A stretch of DNA of 32,882 bases from an uncultured Phycisphaerales bacterium (lineage in GTDB: Bacteria > Planctomycetota > Phycisphaerae > WQYP01): contig CAIPTQ010000292.1 of NCBI GenBank assembly GCA_903868035.1, positions 1-32,882 of the forward strand. Reading direction: 5' to 3'. This document shows positions 25,019 through 32,810 of this stretch, piece after piece; position 1 is the first letter of the stretch, and each line of letters starts with the position of its first letter. The notes under the pieces were generated by a model. The model saw only the letters and a program-made list of their open reading frames with translations, did not search any database and was not told where the DNA came from. The position numbers and the translations under genes are program-made.

Positions 25019-26224
25019 ATGCGATCAGTGTGTTCAACCTGGATCATGTTCGTGGCGGTGGGTTTATTGGGCCGTGTCGGCGGGGCCGGGGAGTTGGACG
25101 TGCCGCGGCTGGCGCTGGAACCCGCCGCGCTGTCAGCGGCGGCGGGCACGGCGGCGCGCGTGGCCACCCTCGCCGACTATCGTGCCGCCCCCAACGATCT
25201 GCGCCTCACCCTCTACTGGGAGAACGACGGTGGCTGGGCCAAACCCTTTGACAGCCACGATCGCCACTATACCTCCGGCGTGGGCCTGTCCCTCGCCTGG
25301 CGCGCCCTGTGGGTCGATGATTTTCTGAAAAACGTCCCCTCCTTCGGTAATGAGTTCGCCGGCCATGCCGATTTCGCCATGGGCTTCGTGGGCAACCTCT
25401 CGATGTACACCCCGGAAAACATCACGACGACCGTGCCACAGAACGACCGCCCCTTCGCCGGCTACACCTACGGCGGCTTGTTCTTCCAGCGCGCCCGCCG
25501 CGTCCCGCCCCCCGAGTTCGGCTTCCCGCAACCCGCCCGCCTCTTTAATCCCAGTTCCTATTCCGCCTTTGAATCCCTGGAAGTGGACATCGGCATCCTC
25601 GGCCCATCATCCCTCGGGCAAAACGCCCAGGAAATGATCCACCACCTCATCAAGGATCCCAAGCCCGTCGGCTGGGTCAACCAGATTCATGATGAGCCGG
25701 AATTTTCGCTCAAGTACAACCGCCGTTGGCGCAGCCAGGCGGTGCGGCCCATTGAGAGCATTCCGGTGGCGTTCCAGTTTTTGCCGGAGCTGGGGCTGAC
25801 CGTGGGTTCGCTGCAGGATGAGCTGCGTGCCGGGGCGACGTTGCGCTTGGGGTATAATCTTCCCGATGACTTTGGTCCGGGGGAGCTGTCCAACCCCGCC
25901 GATTTCACCAGCCAGGCCGCCTGCGCCTGCCCCGGCATATTCGACAACGTATTTGCGAATCAATCGGTGTGCATCTTTGCCCGGCCGTATGGGCGTTTTG
26001 TGGCCCATAATGCCCTGTTGCAGGGAGACAACTGGCGGCATGATGACCCGGTCACGGTGACGCCGCGGCCGGCGGTGTTCGCGGTGCAATGCGGGGTGGG
26101 ATGGCGGTTACTGAAGCATTTTGAGCTGGCGTATATGACGACGTATGAGTCGTCGCAGTTCTCGGGGCAGCGGGGGTGGGATAGCTGGTCGTCGGTGCAG
26201 TTGTCGTTTTCGCTGTCGTGGTGA
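25019..26224 (+). CDS. LpxR-like lipid A 3'-O-deacylase (DUF2219)
   Basis: 401 residues with GGGAGGT five bases before the ATG. After a signal peptide (about residues 1-23) and a short linker come LTLYWENDGG (Asn69-Asp70, cf. LpxR N9-D10), DRHYTSGVGL, RPFAGYTYGGLFFQR, LEVDIGILGPSSLG and QNAQEMIHHL, then GWVNQIHDEPEF. The Q-x3-H spacing (Gln204, His208) matches the Gln118/His122 catalytic pair of Salmonella LpxR. LpxR sits in the outer membrane and removes the 3'-acyloxyacyl group of lipid A. Beta-strand pattern and a terminal Trp (SFSLSW) fit an outer-membrane barrel. That a planctomycete would carry it implies lipid A-like molecules in its outer membrane. Substrate specificity is inferred. 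Confidence 0.85.
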   Translation: MRSVCSTWIMFVAVGLLGRVGGAGELDVPRLALEPAALSAAAGTAARVATLADYRAAPNDLRLTLYWENDGGWAKPFDSHDRHYTSGVGLSLAWRALWVDDFLKNVPSFGNEFAGHADFAMGFVGNLSMYTPENITTTVPQNDRPFAGYTYGGLFFQRARRVPPPEFGFPQPARLFNPSSYSAFESLEVDIGILGPSSLGQNAQEMIHHLIKDPKPVGWVNQIHDEPEFSLKYNRRWRSQAVRPIESIPVAFQFLPELGLTVGSLQDELRAGATLRLGYNLPDDFGPGELSNPADFTSQAACACPGIFDNVFANQSVCIFARPYGRFVAHNALLQGDNWRHDDPVTVTPRPAVFAVQCGVGWRLLKHFELAYMTTYESSQFSGQRGWDSWSSVQLSFSLSW

Positions 26225-26307
26225 TGGTAAAAAAATCGTCGATATTTGATGGAACCAGACGGCGGCTCGTGCGTCCAATCTGGATGTGACGTTCTTTGGC
26301 ACGTCCG

Positions 26308-26330
26308 GCCGACGAGGGCGTCGGCACCAC
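26308..26330 (+). repeat. Dispersed hairpin element, copy 3
   Basis: Identical to 34-56: stem GCCGACG/CGTCGGC, loop AGGG, then ACCAC. It lies in the 129-base leader of the VIT-VWA gene, 24 bases before its start. Confidence 0.75.
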
Positions 26331-26353
26331 TTTCCCCTTTGGGAGGGCCTGAC

Positions 26354-28996
26354 ATGTTCCGGCAGCTTCTATCTTCCCTGCTCGCATTTGCCGTCATTTC
26401 CGTGGGTTTTTCCTCCGCGTTGCGGGCGGATGGGTTGATCGTCATCTCCAACCCCCCGATAACGACCGTGCGCGGGCACTTCAGTTTTGCCCCTCTGGAG
26501 GTGACGTACCACAAGGTGGATGTGAAGATCACCGACCAGATGGCCGAGACGCATGTGGACCAGGAGTTTTACAACCCCAATGGGTCGGTGCTGGAGGGGG
26601 ATTACATTTTCCCGGTGCCGTTCGGGGCGCAGCTCAACAAGTTCACGATGGACATCGACGGCAAGCAGGTGCCGGCGGAACTGCTGCCCGCGGAGAAGGC
26701 GCGGACGATCTACAACGACATTGTGCGCAAGAGCAAGGATCCGGCGCTGCTGGAATACGCCGGGCGGGACATGTTCCGCGTGCATATCTTCCCGATCCCG
26801 GCCAATGGCAAGAAGCAGATCACGCTGAGCTACACCGAGCTGCTCAAGCAGGACAACGGGCTGGTGGACTATCACTACACGCTGAACACGGAGAAATTCT
26901 CGAGTAAGCCGCTGCAGAACGTGATCCTGAAGGTGACGGTGGATTGCAGCGAGCCGATCACCACGCTCTATTCGCCGACGCATGAGATCGACAAGACCCT
27001 CAAGGGCGACAAGAGCGCCACGGTGGGTTTTGAGGGCAAAAACATCCGCCCGGACACGGATTTCCACCTGTTCATCGGGCACAAGGCCTCGCCGGTGGGC
27101 ATCAGCATGCTGTCGTACCGGCCCGACCCCACCAAGGAAGGGTATTTCGTGCTGCTGGCCGCACCCACGGTGAACAAGGACATCAAGCCCATGCCCAAGG
27201 ACGTGGTCTTCGTCATGGACACCAGCGGCTCGATGGCGGGGGACAAGATCGAGCAGGCGCGCACGGCGCTCAAGTATTGCATCGACACGCTCAATCCGGC
27301 GGACCGGTTTGACATCATGCGGTTCAGCACCGAGGCCGAGCCGCTGTTCAGCGGGCTGAAGGACGCCAGTGCCGACAACCGCAAGAAGGCCGTGGAATAT
27401 GCGGCGGGGTTGAAAGCGGCGGGTGGCACGGCGATTGACGAGGCCCTCATCAAGGCTCTGGAGGAACGGGACGCCAGGGAAGGGCGGGTGTTCATGCTGG
27501 TCTTTATGACCGACGGGCAGCCGACGGTGGGCGAGCAGAACATCGACACCATCCTCAAGCACGAGCAGGCCGCCGCCAAGGGGGCGCAGGTGCGCGTCTT
27601 CACCTTCGGCGTGGGGACGGACGTCAACACGAAGCTGCTGGACATCATGGCGGACCAGACCCGCGGCTACTCGCAGTACGTGCTGCCGCAGGAGAAGCTG
27701 GAAATCTCGATGAGCAACTTCTGGGGCAAGGTGCAGGATCCGATCATCGCCGGCATCAAGATGGACACCGGCGGGGTGGCGCTCTCCAAGGTCTATCCCA
27801 AGGACATGCCGGATCTCTTCAAGGGCGACCAGCTCGTGGTCTTCGGCAGTTATGACAAGCCGGGCAACAGCACGGTGACGCTGACGGGCATGGTCAACGG
27901 CGTGCAGCAGAAATTCCCCCAGGCCGTGACGTTTGACGAGAAGACGGACACCAGCAAGGAATGGATCGCCAAGCTGTGGGCCACGCGGCGGGTGGGGTAT
28001 CTGCTGGATGAGATTCGCCTGCACGGGGAAAACAAGGAACTCAAGGACGAGGTGGTCGATCTGGCCCGCAAGTGGGGCGTGGTGACGCCCTACACGGCGA
28101 TGCTCATCATCGAGGACGAACGCGCCCGCGGCGTGCCGCTGGCCGAGCGCAGCCTGCGCGAGATGGAATATGACACCCGCGTGGCCATGAATACCGCCGG
28201 CGCCATCCACACCATTCGGGCCGGCGAGGTGGCCGGTTCCAGCCAGGCCGTCGCCAATGGCATCAACACCTACGCACTGCGGAATACGCAGAGTCTGGAA
28301 GGGGCCAAACAGGTCGCCGCCCAGGATGAGAGCCGGTTGCAGGTCGCCAATGGCGGCAACGGCTCGGCGCTCGCCAAAGACCGCTTTGCCCCCAGCGCGG
28401 CGCCGGCACAGCCGGGCATGATCGTCGGCGGGCCTATCGCGCTCGACACCAGCGGCGGCTATTCCACCGGTTTTGGAGGCGGCGGTGGTGCCGGTGGTGC
28501 CGGTGGTGCCGGTGGTGGTGGCGGCGGTGGCGGCGGCGGTCGTCGCGGCGGCGCGCTAGGTGGCACTTACGGCGGCAGCGGGGCTTCCAGCGGCGGTGTG
28601 ATTTCCGTGCCGGCGCCCGTCGCCCGGGCGGCTGCCGCGCCCGCGGTACGGCAATCCGAACTCAACCTGGGCAACCAGACCGCCAACGGCTGGCAGGCCG
28701 CCGTCGACGCCAAGTCCGACGGCTATCGCGTGGTCAGCAACTACGCCCAGCAAACCCGGACCATCAACAACCGCGCCTTCTATCTCAACGGCAACCAGTG
28801 GACCGACGCCGGCGTGCAGAACGCCGCCAAGGACGCCAAGCACGTGAAGGTCGTCTTCAACTCCGACGCCTATTTCGACCTGATCGCCAAAAACCCGGAG
28901 GCCACGCAGTACCTGTCGCTGGGCAACAACGTGACCATCCAACTCGCCGGCATCATCTATGACATCGTCGAGGAGGACGCCGCGGCGCCCAAATAA
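26354..28996 (+). CDS. VIT-VWA domain protein with Gly-rich linker
   Basis: 880 residues from the ATG at 26354 (GGGAGG site seven bases upstream); an earlier in-frame start at 26246 would put the hairpin repeat in the coding region. Signal peptide to about residue 25. VIT domain about 40-170 (EFYNPNGSVLEGDYIFPVP, PAEKARTIYNDIVRKS). VWA domain from about 283 with the MIDAS motif DTSGSMAG (Asp289), then GGTAIDEAL and FMTDGQPTVG. A helical region near 540-600 (DEVVDLARKWGVVTPYTAML) follows, and a Gly-rich segment about 708-738. The last 90 residues form a small domain with AFYLNGNQWTD and VVFNSDAYFDLI, as seen in planctomycete relatives of inter-alpha-trypsin inhibitor heavy chains. It is exported, probably a metal-dependent protein-protein adhesion factor; partner unknown. 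A terminator follows. Confidence 0.88.
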   Translation: MFRQLLSSLLAFAVISVGFSSALRADGLIVISNPPITTVRGHFSFAPLEVTYHKVDVKITDQMAETHVDQEFYNPNGSVLEGDYIFPVPFGAQLNKFTMDIDGKQVPAELLPAEKARTIYNDIVRKSKDPALLEYAGRDMFRVHIFPIPANGKKQITLSYTELLKQDNGLVDYHYTLNTEKFSSKPLQNVILKVTVDCSEPITTLYSPTHEIDKTLKGDKSATVGFEGKNIRPDTDFHLFIGHKASPVGISMLSYRPDPTKEGYFVLLAAPTVNKDIKPMPKDVVFVMDTSGSMAGDKIEQARTALKYCIDTLNPADRFDIMRFSTEAEPLFSGLKDASADNRKKAVEYAAGLKAAGGTAIDEALIKALEERDAREGRVFMLVFMTDGQPTVGEQNIDTILKHEQAAAKGAQVRVFTFGVGTDVNTKLLDIMADQTRGYSQYVLPQEKLEISMSNFWGKVQDPIIAGIKMDTGGVALSKVYPKDMPDLFKGDQLVVFGSYDKPGNSTVTLTGMVNGVQQKFPQAVTFDEKTDTSKEWIAKLWATRRVGYLLDEIRLHGENKELKDEVVDLARKWGVVTPYTAMLIIEDERARGVPLAERSLREMEYDTRVAMNTAGAIHTIRAGEVAGSSQAVANGINTYALRNTQSLEGAKQVAAQDESRLQVANGGNGSALAKDRFAPSAAPAQPGMIVGGPIALDTSGGYSTGFGGGGGAGGAGGAGGGGGGGGGGRRGGALGGTYGGSGASSGGVISVPAPVARAAAAPAVRQSELNLGNQTANGWQAAVDAKSDGYRVVSNYAQQTRTINNRAFYLNGNQWTDAGVQNAAKDAKHVKVVFNSDAYFDLIAKNPEATQYLSLGNNVTIQLAGIIYDIVEEDAAAPK
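28484..28519 (+). repeat. In-frame 9-base tandem repeat
   Basis: Three exact copies of GGTGGTGCC (28484-28510) and one GGTGGTGGT within the Gly-rich linker of the VIT-VWA gene, encoding Gly-Gly-Ala units. Copy number could vary without loss of frame. Confidence 0.8.
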
Positions 28997-29016
28997 CCCC
29001 TGACCGCACTGACGCC

Positions 29017-29062
29017 GGGCACGAAGAGAGCTGGGAGATGCCTCTTCGTGCCCTCTTTTTTT
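29017..29062 (+). terminator. Rho-independent terminator
   Basis: Perfect 12-bp stem GGGCACGAAGAG/CTCTTCGTGCCC (29017-29028 and 29042-29053) with a 13-base loop, then TCTTTTTTT. It ends the VIT-VWA gene. Confidence 0.93.
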
Positions 29063-29063
29063 A

Positions 29064-29091
29064 GCCAGTGGTCAGTGGCCAGTGGTCAGTG
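29064..29091 (+). repeat. Four GyCAGTG heptads
   Basis: GCCAGTG, GTCAGTG, GCCAGTG, GTCAGTG in tandem, directly after the terminator. Same family and copy number as at 15344-15371. Confidence 0.8.
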
Positions 29092-29119
29092 GCATGGGTG
29101 GGAAGGTGGGGCGTTGGGA

Positions 29120-29148
29120 TTGAAAACTGCCGTGGTTGTGTATATCCT
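29120..29148 (+). promoter_or_regulatory. Promoter for mazEF-like pair
   Basis: TTGAAA (29120-29125), 17-base spacer, TATCCT (29143-29148), 27 bases upstream of the antitoxin start. MazEF-type pairs usually autoregulate here; no clear operator palindrome was identified. Confidence 0.55.
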
Positions 29149-29175
29149 TTTGTATATTCCTAAAAGGAGATGCTA

Positions 29176-29421
29176 ATGACCGTCATGGTGCAAAAATGGG
29201 GCAACAGCCTGGGTGTGCGGATACCCAAGGCGGTGGCCCTCCGCTCGAAGATTCGCGAAGGTTCGGAACTCGACGTGGTCTACGATCGGGCCGGCGGCGG
29301 GCGCGTGGTGCTCCAGCCGGTACACATTCCCAGCCTCAAACAGTTGCTGGCGGGGCTCAAACCCGGGGACCGGCCCGACGTGGTCGATTGGGGCCAGCCC
29401 GTGGGCAAGGAGGCCTGGTGA
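29176..29421 (+). CDS. mazE: MazE-like antitoxin (AbrB/SpoVT type)
   Basis: 81 residues from the ATG at 29176, six bases after AGGAG; an ATG at 29170 directly abuts that site and was rejected. The N-terminal swapped-hairpin fold is clear: MVQKWGNSLGVRIPKAVA, then GSELDVVYD and GGRVVLQPV. The C-terminal tail (PGDRPDVVDWG) would wrap the toxin. MazE-type proteins bind and neutralise MazF-type RNases and repress their operon. The stop codon overlaps the toxin start (TGATG), indicating translational coupling. Confidence 0.9.
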   Translation: MTVMVQKWGNSLGVRIPKAVALRSKIREGSELDVVYDRAGGGRVVLQPVHIPSLKQLLAGLKPGDRPDVVDWGQPVGKEAW

Positions 29422-29768
29422 TGAGCCGCACGCTATGCCCCGAGCGGGGCGACATCATCTGGCTGGATTTTGACCCGCAGGTCGGGCACGAGCAGGCGGG
29501 CCGCCGCCCGGCGCTGGTACTCTCGCATCGCGACTACAATGTGAAGACGGGCCTGGCGATTGTGTGCCCGATGACGACGCGCGTGGACAAGCCGTGGCCG
29601 TTTTATGTGGCCCTGGACGAAGGGAGCGCCATCATTTCCGATCAGGTCAAATGCCTGGACTGGCGCGGCCGGCGGGCGGAAGTCAAGGGGCGGGTGTCGG
29701 CGGCGGTGTTGGAGAAGGTGCTCGGCGTGTTCTGCCGGATTATACTGCCCGCGGAAGCCGGTCGTTGA
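29421..29768 (+). CDS. mazF: MazF-like endoribonuclease toxin
   Basis: 115 residues; start chosen at the ATG overlapping the antitoxin stop, with a GGAG site eight bases upstream inside mazE. PemK/MazF core: GDIIWLDFDPQVGHEQAGRR, PALVLSHRDYN, GLAIVCPMTTRVDKPWPF and ISDQVKCLDWRGR, ending with VLEKVLGVF. MazF proteins cut mRNA at short sequence-specific sites; here the recognition sequence is unknown. The pair sits between a terminator and a lipoprotein gene, so it forms its own unit. Confidence 0.9.
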   Translation: MSRTLCPERGDIIWLDFDPQVGHEQAGRRPALVLSHRDYNVKTGLAIVCPMTTRVDKPWPFYVALDEGSAIISDQVKCLDWRGRRAEVKGRVSAAVLEKVLGVFCRIILPAEAGR

Positions 29769-29792
29769 ACCATGTCGTTTTGGAGAATGCCG

Positions 29793-30707
29793 ATGGGGTG
29801 TTTCAAAGTCCTTGGGATTGTGCTGCTAATGATGCTGCCGGGCTGCTGCCCGTGCGTCAAACCTCGCGAAAACCTGCCCGCGCCGATTTCAGTCGACGAG
29901 CAGGCCCGCCGCCTCACCGAATGGTCGCGCCAGTTGCCGCGGATTCATGCGTCCACGGTGATCGCCGGCGTGCGGCTGGATTACCGGGACGACAAAGGAC
30001 AGGATCGCTCGGTGAATGCCGAGGGCTTGTTGCAGATTCGCCAGCATTGGGAAGCGGCAGCCAATGTGCCGGCGGATGTGCTGCTGTTGGGCACGTCGTT
30101 CGATCAGCCGGCATTTGAGGCGGGGCGGAACGCGCAGGACTGGTGGTTCGCCATCAAGCTGGACACGAAGAAGGCGTGGCTGGGCGATGCCACGCGGCCG
30201 GTGAATTTTGCGACGCTGGGCGGCGCGGGCTCGGCGAGCATCCTGCGGGCCGATCTCGTGCCTGATTTGCTGGGGCTGGCCGAGTTGCCCGCCACCGCCC
30301 CCAGTCCGCGGGGGCCCATTCTCATGATGCTGGTCAACGACGACCGGGGCACCAATGACCTGTACTACGGGCAGATGTCGCCGGATGGCAAGCCGGTCCT
30401 CGCGCGGGAGATTATCGTGGATCGCTACTCGGGCCACGTCGCGGAGGTTCGGCTGTACGACCCGGCGGGCGTGGTGGCGGTGCGGTCGCAGTTGAGCGCT
30501 TATGCGCCGGTGACGTATGCCGACGGCGTGGCCAAGCCGGCGGTGGCGCCGGAGTTCCCCAGGAAAGTGGTGGTGAGCTATCCGGGGCAGCATTTGACGG
30601 TGGCGCTGGAATTTGACGAGGTGATGGTGTGGGGCGAGTTCAAGCCGGCGGTGTTTGTGACGCCGGATTTTGCCAAGCTGGGGTTGCGGGTGGTTCCGGT
30701 GGAGTGA
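29793..30707 (+). CDS. Lipoprotein of unknown function
   Basis: 304 residues from the ATG at 29793. ATGs at 29772 and 29787 are in frame, but only 29793 has a properly spaced TGGAG site (seven bases), and it begins a compact lipoprotein signal with lipobox LPGC (Cys18). No family was recognised. Visible features: mixed alpha/beta, RLTEWSRQLPRIHASTVIAG, AGLLQIRQHWEAAANVP-type helix, ending in strands VALEFDEVMVWGEF and KLGLRVVPVE. It starts 25 bases after mazF but has no obvious link to it. Ninety-six bases of its 3' part (30545-30640) are duplicated at 32004-32099. A perfect inverted repeat follows between it and the convergent gene. Confidence 0.7.
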   Translation: MGCFKVLGIVLLMMLPGCCPCVKPRENLPAPISVDEQARRLTEWSRQLPRIHASTVIAGVRLDYRDDKGQDRSVNAEGLLQIRQHWEAAANVPADVLLLGTSFDQPAFEAGRNAQDWWFAIKLDTKKAWLGDATRPVNFATLGGAGSASILRADLVPDLLGLAELPATAPSPRGPILMMLVNDDRGTNDLYYGQMSPDGKPVLAREIIVDRYSGHVAEVRLYDPAGVVAVRSQLSAYAPVTYADGVAKPAVAPEFPRKVVVSYPGQHLTVALEFDEVMVWGEFKPAVFVTPDFAKLGLRVVPVE

Positions 30708-30747
30708 TTGCCGATCCGTCTATGGGGCGCAAGCTCTGAGCGCGTGA

Positions 30748-30784
30748 TTCACCGCGTCCGGGGCTTGGCCACGGACGCGGTGAA
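30748..30784. terminator. Perfect hairpin between convergent genes
   Basis: A 13-bp perfect inverted repeat, TTCACCGCGTCCG (30748-30760) and its complement (30772-30784), with an 11-base loop. It lies between the stop codons of two convergent genes (30707 and 30825). There is no T-tract on either strand, so it may act as a bidirectional mRNA-end hairpin or another structure. Confidence 0.6.
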
Positions 30785-30824
30785 CGTATATTCGCGCGTT
30801 CGCGAAACACGCGGGACGCGGGTC

Positions 30825-31691
30825 TCAATTCTTGCGGCGCCGCGCGAGCAGCAGCAGGCCGCCCAGCGCCATCCCGGCCAGCGTGCCCGGTTCCGGTGTG
30901 GTGATGACGAAGGAGAGGTCCAACGACTGCGGGAAATACTGCGTCCCGTCGGGATAATGCATGTCGGTCCAGCCCGAGCCGGCGATGCCGCCGGGGATCA
31001 GCGGGCCGGCAAAATAGGGCGTGTCGCCGAACACCGCGTCGTCGAGTTGATGCGGCGGAAGCGCGGTTTTCCAGCCGAAGAGGACGGATTGCTGGCCATC
31101 GGCCGGCAGCGCCTGCACATCCATCCAATAGATGACCGGTTTATCGGGTGTGCCCTGCTGGATGAACGGGTCGGGCAGGTTGGTGAAATTATACTGCCAT
31201 ACCATGTGATCGGTGCCGATGATCTGGTTGATGTTGGGGTTGTAAAACAACTCATGCTGGGGATCGAGCAGCGCGGAGTAGAGCCGAACGGCGGTGGGGG
31301 TGGTCACGGTTTGCCAGAGCAGAGCGCCCGGATGGCTGGGGACCGTGCCATTGGCCGGCACATCGGAATGAATGCTGAGTTTGAACGTCACGTAGCCGGG
31401 ATCGAATACGTCACCCGCGGCCAAATGCCGGACCGGCACCTGATCATTCAGCCATGATCCCCAGATATTGATATCCGTGACTGGGTCAATCGACTGGCAT
31501 AGCCAGTCATCCGCCAGAATCTTGGAGACGCCCGTTGGAACCGCCGTGTCCAGCACATCCATCCCCGTCGGGGTGAGGTCCGGCAGTTGGACCCATTTGG
31601 CGGGATCGCCGGGATTCCAGTCGGCCCGCGCCGCCCCGGCGATGGCCAGAGCCACGCCCACCCCCGCGCACATGCCCAAAAAACTCTTCAT
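30825..31691 (-). CDS. PEP-CTERM protein, DUF7901-like
   Basis: 288 residues with AAGGA six bases before the ATG. Signal peptide 1-23 (ARA-D). The mature domain opens DWNPGDPAKWVQLPDLTPTG then ILADDWLCQSIDPVTDI and IWGSWLNDQVP, with FKLSIHSDVPA and MVWQYNFTNLPDPF later. It is the pattern of a planctomycete-type single beta-sandwich domain annotated DUF7901 in related proteins, recalled from memory. The C-terminus is TPEPGTLAGMALGGLLLL plus ARRRKN, a PEP-CTERM signal. Exported and probably surface-sorted; no enzymatic motif seen. Convergent with the lipoprotein gene. Confidence 0.85.
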   Translation of the reverse strand: MKSFLGMCAGVGVALAIAGAARADWNPGDPAKWVQLPDLTPTGMDVLDTAVPTGVSKILADDWLCQSIDPVTDINIWGSWLNDQVPVRHLAAGDVFDPGYVTFKLSIHSDVPANGTVPSHPGALLWQTVTTPTAVRLYSALLDPQHELFYNPNINQIIGTDHMVWQYNFTNLPDPFIQQGTPDKPVIYWMDVQALPADGQQSVLFGWKTALPPHQLDDAVFGDTPYFAGPLIPGGIAGSGWTDMHYPDGTQYFPQSLDLSFVITTPEPGTLAGMALGGLLLLARRRKN

Positions 31692-31895
31692 AGGGTTCCT
31701 TTCTTAGCGCTCCACGGCGCATGATCTCTCCTCTGCTTGCGCACCAAGGGCCATCCGTCCGCACACATATGCAGGCGCAGCCATGCAAGCTGGTAATTTT
31801 CATGAGGCGCCGTCTCAACGCCCTGGATGACCGATAACTGGGTGCTGGGTTCGCGGAGATTGGTCGAAGTTGAAATCCAACCTGTCAGCAGTCTT

Positions 31896-31923
31896 AGAAT
31901 ACCCTCGAAATCGCACATTTCAA
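31896..31923 (-). promoter_or_regulatory. Candidate promoter, PEP-CTERM gene
   Basis: On the minus strand TTGAAA (31923-31918), 16-base spacer, TATTCT (31901-31896), about 205 bases upstream of the ATG at 31691. The long leader makes the link uncertain. Confidence 0.4.
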
Positions 31924-32003
31924 ATAAAATCTGGCAACTTTACAAAAATATATAGTTATCAAGATTTTGATATTCGGATGATTTTGTCTTTTTATGCTCC
32001 ACT

Positions 32004-32099
32004 GGCGCCGGAGTTTCCCGGGAAAGTAGTGGTGAGCGATCCGGGGCAGCATTTGACGGTGGCGCTGGAGTATGACGAGGTGATGGTGTGGGGCGAGTT
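32004..32099 (+). pseudogene. Duplicated 3' fragment of lipoprotein gene
   Basis: 96 bases matching 30545-30640 with six differences by eye. It encodes APEFPGKVVVSDPGQHLTV-type sequence in place of APEFPRKVVVSYPGQHLTV. No start, and the downstream part does not match. Remnant of a partial duplication. Confidence 0.8.
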
Positions 32100-32496
32100 G
32101 CAGAAGAGTGCGGGGGGGGCAAAAGCACAAGGCCAAAATACGTGCCGCCGGACCGCACGCACGGAAATAGGGCGTGTTTTGCGTTTCGTGTTTGGACTTG
32201 TGCTTGTGCCCGCTGTTGGATGCTTCTGCTCATGACCGCAGGGCGCGCGGGGTTTGCACGCCGCTGGTCGCGCAAGCGGGCCTGGGGTATCATGATGGTT
32301 GTGGATGCGTGGCCAACGGAGGCGAATATGCGGCCCATGGCTGGGAAATACGCGGGAAATGGTTCCTGGCCTTCCTGTCCCTTTTCTCGGGCTCGGGCGC
32401 GGACTGGTCGCGGCAGGCTGGGGGTGGTAGGATTAGGCCTGTGACGCGCGGGAAAATGGTTCTGTCCGTCCTGTCCCGGTCCTGTCGGAGTGCATA

Positions 32497-32748
32497 ATGT
32501 TATACAAAGTCAAAAGTCGAAGAGTCTTGCACAAGTGCCCCAATTGCCAAGCCGCGTTGGAGAATAGTCTCGACAATGCCGGCGAGCAGGACACCTGCCC
32601 GAATTGCCGTCAACTTTTTATTGTGCCTGGTGTCCAGGAACGAAATGAAGAAGCAACGAAACAAGTCGCGGAGAGATTGACTACGGTGGTAGAGGAACGA
32701 CAACGTTTGGAGGAAGTTCGCCGACGGGCTGATGAAGACCAAAGGTAA
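32497..32748 (+). CDS. Zinc-ribbon/coiled-coil protein, possibly truncated
   Basis: 83 residues with CGGAG six bases before the ATG. Two CPNC knuckles (Cys14/Cys17 and Cys34/Cys37) enclose a short loop with the NAGEQDTCPNC pattern of planctomycete zinc-ribbon proteins, which read CPxCgxxxxxxxxxAGkxxxCPxC. After residue 45 comes a charged coiled coil (ERNEEATKQVAERL, EERQRLEEVRRRADE). The coil stops abruptly at a TAA that is part of a GTAA tetranucleotide, the usual first bases of IS66-type elements, with a transposase-like frame beginning 60 bases on. The gene may therefore have been cut by an insertion. Function unknown; similar proteins often carry long C-terminal domains. Confidence 0.7.
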   Translation: MLYKVKSRRVLHKCPNCQAALENSLDNAGEQDTCPNCRQLFIVPGVQERNEEATKQVAERLTTVVEERQRLEEVRRRADEDQR

Positions 32749-32777
32749 TTGTTTAGCGCCTTGCCCGTGCATATAAT
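32749..32777 (+). promoter_or_regulatory. Promoter for transposase-like gene
   Basis: TTGTTT (32749-32754), 17-base spacer and a perfect TATAAT (32772-32777), 33 bases upstream of the ATG at 32811. Confidence 0.65.
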
Positions 32778-32810
32778 ATCTCTAGCGTTTGGAACGCGGA
32801 GTGAAATGGC

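Larger units (their letters stand above)
31692..32496. other. Gene-poor stretch with gene fragment
   Basis: About 800 bases. 31692-31895 is the leader of the PEP-CTERM gene on the minus strand, with a candidate promoter just beyond. 31910-31995 is markedly AT-rich. 32004-32099 is a duplicated fragment of the lipoprotein gene. 32100-32496 shows no supported gene; short frames there lack ribosome-binding sites and family likeness. A site of past rearrangement is likely. Confidence 0.6.

Noticed and set aside
26369..28210. A minus-strand frame of about 610 codons antisense to the VIT-VWA gene
   Set aside because: Shadow frame; the plus strand has signal peptide, MIDAS motif and a terminator.
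31688..31918. A 76-codon minus-strand gene upstream of the last PEP-CTERM gene
   Set aside because: No recognisable motif, and it reads through the ribosome-binding site of the next gene; more likely leader sequence.
31870..32235. A 121-codon plus-strand gene
   Set aside because: Its only recognisable part is the duplicated lipoprotein fragment; the ends are unrelated AT-rich and GC-rich flanks.
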